DNA of 64,000 nt, taken from assembly GCA_964602595.1 (NCBI GenBank), contig CAZRRO010000001.1:496001-560000 (forward strand), read 5' to 3'. This DNA comes from CAIWAH01 sp964602595 (GTDB taxonomy: Bacteria; Verrucomicrobiota; Verrucomicrobiia; Limisphaerales; UBA9464). The notes beneath the pieces were generated by a model that worked only from the letters and a program-made list of their open reading frames with translations, did not search any database and was not told where the DNA came from. Positions 60,616 to 64,000 of the stretch are shown here, in pieces. The position numbers and the translations under genes are program-made. How positions within the stretch are numbered: the stretch's first letter is position 1; every line of letters begins with the position of its first letter.

Positions 60616-61512
60616 TCAGCGTTTCGTCATCTTCGCCCGGGCTCGTTCGAGCGTCTCTTTCTCCCGGGCGGTCAGGCTGTGAATGCCGTGCGCGGCGATC
60701 TTTTCCAGGATGGGGTCCACTTCGCGCGCCATGAATTCCTCGGGGGTAACTTCAATGATCTTGGCCGGCTCGCGGCGGCTTTCCACCGGCTTACGGGCCA
60801 ATGAAGGTTGAGCACGACGAACCGGTTGGCGGCGGAACAGCGACTTCAAGCGGGAAAACCAGTCCGCGCCGGGCAGCGGCATCAATTCGTCGTGCCACCG
60901 CAACCGGAAGAAGACGATGGCGGCGACGATGCCACCCAGATGCGCCGCGTGGGCCACGCCGGGATCGGACGGGACCAGCGTAAAGAACAGCGCGATCGCC
61001 GTTTCGGCGATCAGCAGGACCTTCGCCTTGATCCGGACCAAGAACATGAGGAGGAACTCGGCCTCCGGCTGCAGCAGGCAGAACAGCGCCACCAACGCCA
61101 TCACTCCCGCCGATGCGCCGTAAACCGCCTTGCCAAAAACGTTCGGCAGCACCGCGGCCAAGGCCGCATGGAAGAGGCCGCCCACAACCCCCGTTCCCAG
61201 GTAGAACGCGAGGAACCGGCCGCGGCCGAGGACGTGTTCGGCAAAGCGACCGCAGAACCAGAGCCCCAGCAAGTTGCCCGCGAGGTGGAACAAGCCGACG
61301 TGGATGAATTGGAAGGTCAGCAACTGCCAGACAAAGCCGCGTCGCAGGCCGTCGTAGCTCAGCGGCAGGTATTCCAGCCAACGGCCATCCAAATAGACCG
61401 TCGCAATCTGGACGATGGCAAATACTGCGACCAAGGCGATCATCAACCGCACCGTCATCGAAAGCGGCGGCCGCTCGTCGGATTCCCGCATGTAGTCGCG
61501 ATCACTTAACAC
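60616..61512 (-). CDS. Rhomboid family intramembrane serine protease
   Basis: The 298-residue protein has about six transmembrane segments in the rhomboid fold: QLLTFQFIHVGLFHLAGNLL, catalytic Ser134 in VYGASAGVMAL, and His191 in VAHAAHLGGIVAAIVF. Rhomboids cleave transmembrane proteins within the lipid bilayer. A soluble C-terminal tail (after about residue 210) is basic and carries KIIEVTPEEFMAREVDPILE. It is the last gene of the M3-peptidase/rhomboid/rhomboid run, 30 bases after the first rhomboid gene. Confidence 0.92.
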   Translation of the reverse strand: MLSDRDYMRESDERPPLSMTVRLMIALVAVFAIVQIATVYLDGRWLEYLPLSYDGLRRGFVWQLLTFQFIHVGLFHLAGNLLGLWFCGRFAEHVLGRGRFLAFYLGTGVVGGLFHAALAAVLPNVFGKAVYGASAGVMALVALFCLLQPEAEFLLMFLVRIKAKVLLIAETAIALFFTLVPSDPGVAHAAHLGGIVAAIVFFRLRWHDELMPLPGADWFSRLKSLFRRQPVRRAQPSLARKPVESRREPAKIIEVTPEEFMAREVDPILEKIAAHGIHSLTAREKETLERARAKMTKR

Positions 61513-61542
61513 GGTGGCAAGCTAGTGAGGTGGCGGACCATT

Positions 61543-62211
61543 TCAACGGCGGGGTTGTTCCTCTACCGGGTCGTCCACCGGCGGCAGCGGCTTCACGTCC
61601 ATGAAGTTCAGCGCAACCAGGCCGCCCACCAACCCGCCGAGGTGGGCCAGGTGCGCGACGTTGCCGAACGGGAACAGCGCTCCGCCCATCGTGACCAACG
61701 CCACGGCGAGCAGGAGGAACTTCGCCCGCATCCGCAGCGGGATCACGTAGAAGAGCTTCACGTCCACCTTCTCCTCCGCGTATAGCGCACAGACGGCCGC
61801 CAGGATGCCGCACAGACCCGCGGACGCGCCCACGACCGGGGTGGCGAAGTGCCCCGGCGACAGCCAAGCCACCAGCACATGCAACCCGCCGCCGAACGCC
61901 CCGCTGACGAGATACAACGCGAGGTAACGGCGCGCGCCCAGCGTCTGCTCCAGCAGCGGCCCGATGGAATGCAGGAACAGCAGATTGAAGAGCAAATGCA
62001 GCAGCCCGCCGTGCAGGAACTGATACGACAGGAACTGCCACCACATGCCCTGCTGCACGGTCGTCAATTGCAACGCATACTGGTGGAGCAACGAGAGCTT
62101 CTGGAAATACGGCAGCCGGTATTCCCACAGGAAAACCAGCACATTGAGCACGATCAGTGTGGTCGTGACCGGCGGGGCCGGGGGACGGTCGTTGGGGGCC
62201 GCAGGGCTCAC
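61543..62211 (-). CDS. Rhomboid family intramembrane serine protease
   Basis: The 222-residue protein has the rhomboid fold: TTLIVLNVLVFLWEYRLPYF, QFLSYQFLHGGLLHLLFNLL, catalytic Ser130 in PVVGASAGLCGILAAV and His190 in NVAHLAHLGGLVGGLVAL. Both catalytic residues are present, as in the neighbouring paralogue, so both copies should be active. It starts 5 bases after the M3 peptidase stop, so it is co-transcribed with that gene. Substrates are unknown. Confidence 0.92.
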   Translation of the reverse strand: MSPAAPNDRPPAPPVTTTLIVLNVLVFLWEYRLPYFQKLSLLHQYALQLTTVQQGMWWQFLSYQFLHGGLLHLLFNLLFLHSIGPLLEQTLGARRYLALYLVSGAFGGGLHVLVAWLSPGHFATPVVGASAGLCGILAAVCALYAEEKVDVKLFYVIPLRMRAKFLLLAVALVTMGGALFPFGNVAHLAHLGGLVGGLVALNFMDVKPLPPVDDPVEEQPRR

Positions 62212-62216
62212 GTCGG

Positions 62217-63947
62217 TCAGTCCAGTTTGGCGAGTTCGCCCCGCACAAGTTCGGTCAGCGGCTTCAACGTCTCGCGGCTGAAGTCGAACCGACAGCCGGC
62301 CTTCGCAAACAGTTCCGGCAAGGGACGCGAACCGCCGAGGGCCAGCCCCGCCTTATATTCCGTGAGCGCCCGGACCGGGTCCCGCCGGGAATTGGCCCAC
62401 ACTTGCAGGGCGCCCAACTGTGCGATGCCGTATTCCACGTAGTAGAACGGATAGAGGAAGATGTGCAGTTGCTTGTGCCAGAGGTTGGCGCGCGCCGATT
62501 CGAACCCGGTCCAATCCACGTCGCCGCCGAAGCGGTCCATCAGCGCCAACCAGGCGGTCCGGCGTTCGGCGCGGGTGTGTTCCGGATGCGTGTAGAGCCA
62601 ATGCTGGAAGGCATCCACGGTCGCGATCCAGGGAAACACGCCGACTATGCCTTCCAGATGCACCCGGCGGGCACGCTTCGCGTCGGCCTCACTGTAGAAG
62701 ACGTCGAGGTGCGGGGCGGCAAGGAGTTCCATCGCCATCGAGGCGACTTCGCAGAACTCAATGGGCGCGCCACGGTAGGCGTAGAGGTCCTCATCGCGGG
62801 TCGCCAGCGCGTGGAAGGCATGGCCCGCCTCGTGCAGGATGGTCTCCACGTCGCGCTGGAGCCCGACCGAGTTCATGAAGATGAACGGCAGGCGTGATTC
62901 GCTGAGGGTGCTCTGGTAGCCGCCGGGCGCCTTGCCCTTGCGGTTGGCGAGGTCCAGCAGGCGCAGCCCGCGCATCTGCGCAAAGCCCTGGGCCAGTTCC
63001 GGGTCCAGCCGGTCGAAGATGACCTGCGAACCGCGCTCCATCTCGGCGGTGTCGGCGAACGGTTTCAGGGCGGGCCGGTTCAGCGGGTCCACGGACAGGT
63101 CCCACGGCCGCAGCACGGGAACAGCCAGTTGCTCCCGGCGGCGGCGCTGCAATTCCCGTTGCACCGGCATCACTTCGGCAGCGATGGCGTCATGGAAGCG
63201 TTCGCAATCGGCCGGCGTGTAGTCGAAGCGGCCGCGCATCCGGAACGCGTAGTCCCGGTAGTTGGCGAAACCCGCGTTCAGCGCCATGCGGTGACGCAGC
63301 TTCATGAGCCCATCCATGAGTTCGTCGAACTTGTCGGCCTCCGCCAATCGGCGATCGGCGACCAGCTTCCACGCCTCTTCCCGCAGCGCCCGGTCGGGAT
63401 CTTCCTGCAGCCGGCCCATCTGGGTCAGCGTCTTCTCCTCGCCGCGAAAACTCACGGTTAGCGAGCCGCTCAGCTTGTTGAACTCGTTGCCGAGCTTCGC
63501 GTCCTCGGTCTCCAGCGGCACGTTTTCGTCCCGATACAGCTCCACCAGCAGTGCCTGGTCGCGGTCGAAGACCTCGTAACGGGCCTTCGGCAATTGCGTC
63601 CGCAGCGGATGCGCGAGGTAGATCTTCGCCTGCTCAAAGCGCCGCGGCTTCAGCTCCGGTTCGAGCTTCTCCACGAAATGCAGGTAGGCCGCCTCCGCCT
63701 CCTTCGACTCCGTGTGGCAGGTCATCGCGATGTAGCGTTTCGCGCTTTCCTCATCCAAGGCCGCCGCCAGTTCCCCGCCGTCGAGCAGCCAGCGTTCGAA
63801 CTCGGCCACCGTGGTGCACTGCGGCGCCCGGGCAACCAGCGCGTCAAACAACGGCGCGACCTGGCTCCAGTCACCCAAGTCGATCTGCGCCGGCACAAAG
63901 CGGCGCGGGCTGTGGACAGGCAATTCCCCAAACGGCAGCAAACTCAT
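62217..63947 (-). CDS. M3-family oligoendopeptidase-like metalloprotease
   Basis: The 576-residue protein matches M3 oligoendopeptidases (PepF/thimet type). It has N-terminal helical LLPFGELPVHSPRRFVPAQI, RLRHRMALNAGFANYRDYAF-like segments and the zinc site VETILHEAGHAFHALATRDE (HEAGH) with a further metal ligand in the downstream PIEFCEVASMAMELLAAPHL. These enzymes degrade short peptides in the cytoplasm. The ATG at 63947 is placed before MSLLPFGELPVH. It leads an operon with two rhomboid proteases. Confidence 0.92.
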   Translation of the reverse strand: MSLLPFGELPVHSPRRFVPAQIDLGDWSQVAPLFDALVARAPQCTTVAEFERWLLDGGELAAALDEESAKRYIAMTCHTESKEAEAAYLHFVEKLEPELKPRRFEQAKIYLAHPLRTQLPKARYEVFDRDQALLVELYRDENVPLETEDAKLGNEFNKLSGSLTVSFRGEEKTLTQMGRLQEDPDRALREEAWKLVADRRLAEADKFDELMDGLMKLRHRMALNAGFANYRDYAFRMRGRFDYTPADCERFHDAIAAEVMPVQRELQRRRREQLAVPVLRPWDLSVDPLNRPALKPFADTAEMERGSQVIFDRLDPELAQGFAQMRGLRLLDLANRKGKAPGGYQSTLSESRLPFIFMNSVGLQRDVETILHEAGHAFHALATRDEDLYAYRGAPIEFCEVASMAMELLAAPHLDVFYSEADAKRARRVHLEGIVGVFPWIATVDAFQHWLYTHPEHTRAERRTAWLALMDRFGGDVDWTGFESARANLWHKQLHIFLYPFYYVEYGIAQLGALQVWANSRRDPVRALTEYKAGLALGGSRPLPELFAKAGCRFDFSRETLKPLTELVRGELAKLD

Positions 63948-64000
63948 GCGGCGGAAGGTGCGAGACCGCCGCCCTCCCGGCAAGGGGCGGAAGCCCGGCT

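Noticed and set aside
1..64000. CRISPR array, rRNA operon, prophage or transposase
   Set aside because: No regularly spaced direct repeats, rRNA segments, phage structural genes or recognisable transposase or integrase were found on either strand.

Overview
The window looks like a chromosomal stretch from a member of the PVC superphylum, most likely a GC-rich Verrucomicrobiota. This is inferred from gene content. There is a Minf_1886-type protein of the family restricted to Planctomycetes and Verrucomicrobia, a relative of the chlamydial outer-membrane protein OmcB, two PEP-CTERM sorted proteins, a prepilin-like protein with the FTLIELLVVIAIIAILA leader, and Tat-exported oxidoreductase and isomerase families. 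Lipid A (lpxI) and periplasmic chaperone (surA-like) genes indicate a Gram-negative envelope. Many well-supported start codons have no purine-rich Shine-Dalgarno sequence.

Layout. 1-8 kb: truncated queA, a RibD-C reductase, then a minus-strand block (glcF-like, TIM-barrel protein, leuS with two small genes behind it). 8-14 kb: a PEP-CTERM protein with a strong terminator, an acyltransferase-like GNAT protein, clpC and lpxI. 14-22 kb: an ATP-grasp / alpha-E / transglutaminase-DUF2126 operon, then a DUF151 nuclease and holA. 22-30 kb: OmcB-like protein, tRNA-Gly, surA-pdxA, a GT2 glycosyltransferase, a second PEP-CTERM protein, der and trpF. 30-34 kb: a macA-macB-type efflux operon interrupted by a four-helix-bundle (IVS-type) cassette flanked by inverted repeats. 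34-40 kb: a flavin reductase, an overlapping TIR / LRR-Roc-COR gene pair resembling a split innate-immune module, and rapA. 40-56 kb: mostly housekeeping and small-molecule enzymes (accD, a quinone-reductase-like protein, a nitroreductase, methyltransferases, a Gfo/Idh oxidoreductase, ubiE, lysC) plus a membrane-anchored GrpE-like protein. 56-64 kb: a GT2 / methyltransferase / YfhO-like envelope operon, then an M3 peptidase with two tandem rhomboid proteases.

The most unusual items are: (i) leuS, about 1004 codons long, whose extra length lies largely in in-frame inserts, two of them clearly made of short hairpin repeats; (ii) the four-helix-bundle cassette inside the macAB operon; (iii) the LRR-Roc-COR GTPase translationally coupled to a single-domain TIR protein; (iv) the non-chlamydial OmcB homologue; and (v) a terminator-like hairpin in the lysC leader that may be an attenuator. 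I see no rRNA, CRISPR array, phage genes or classical insertion sequence.
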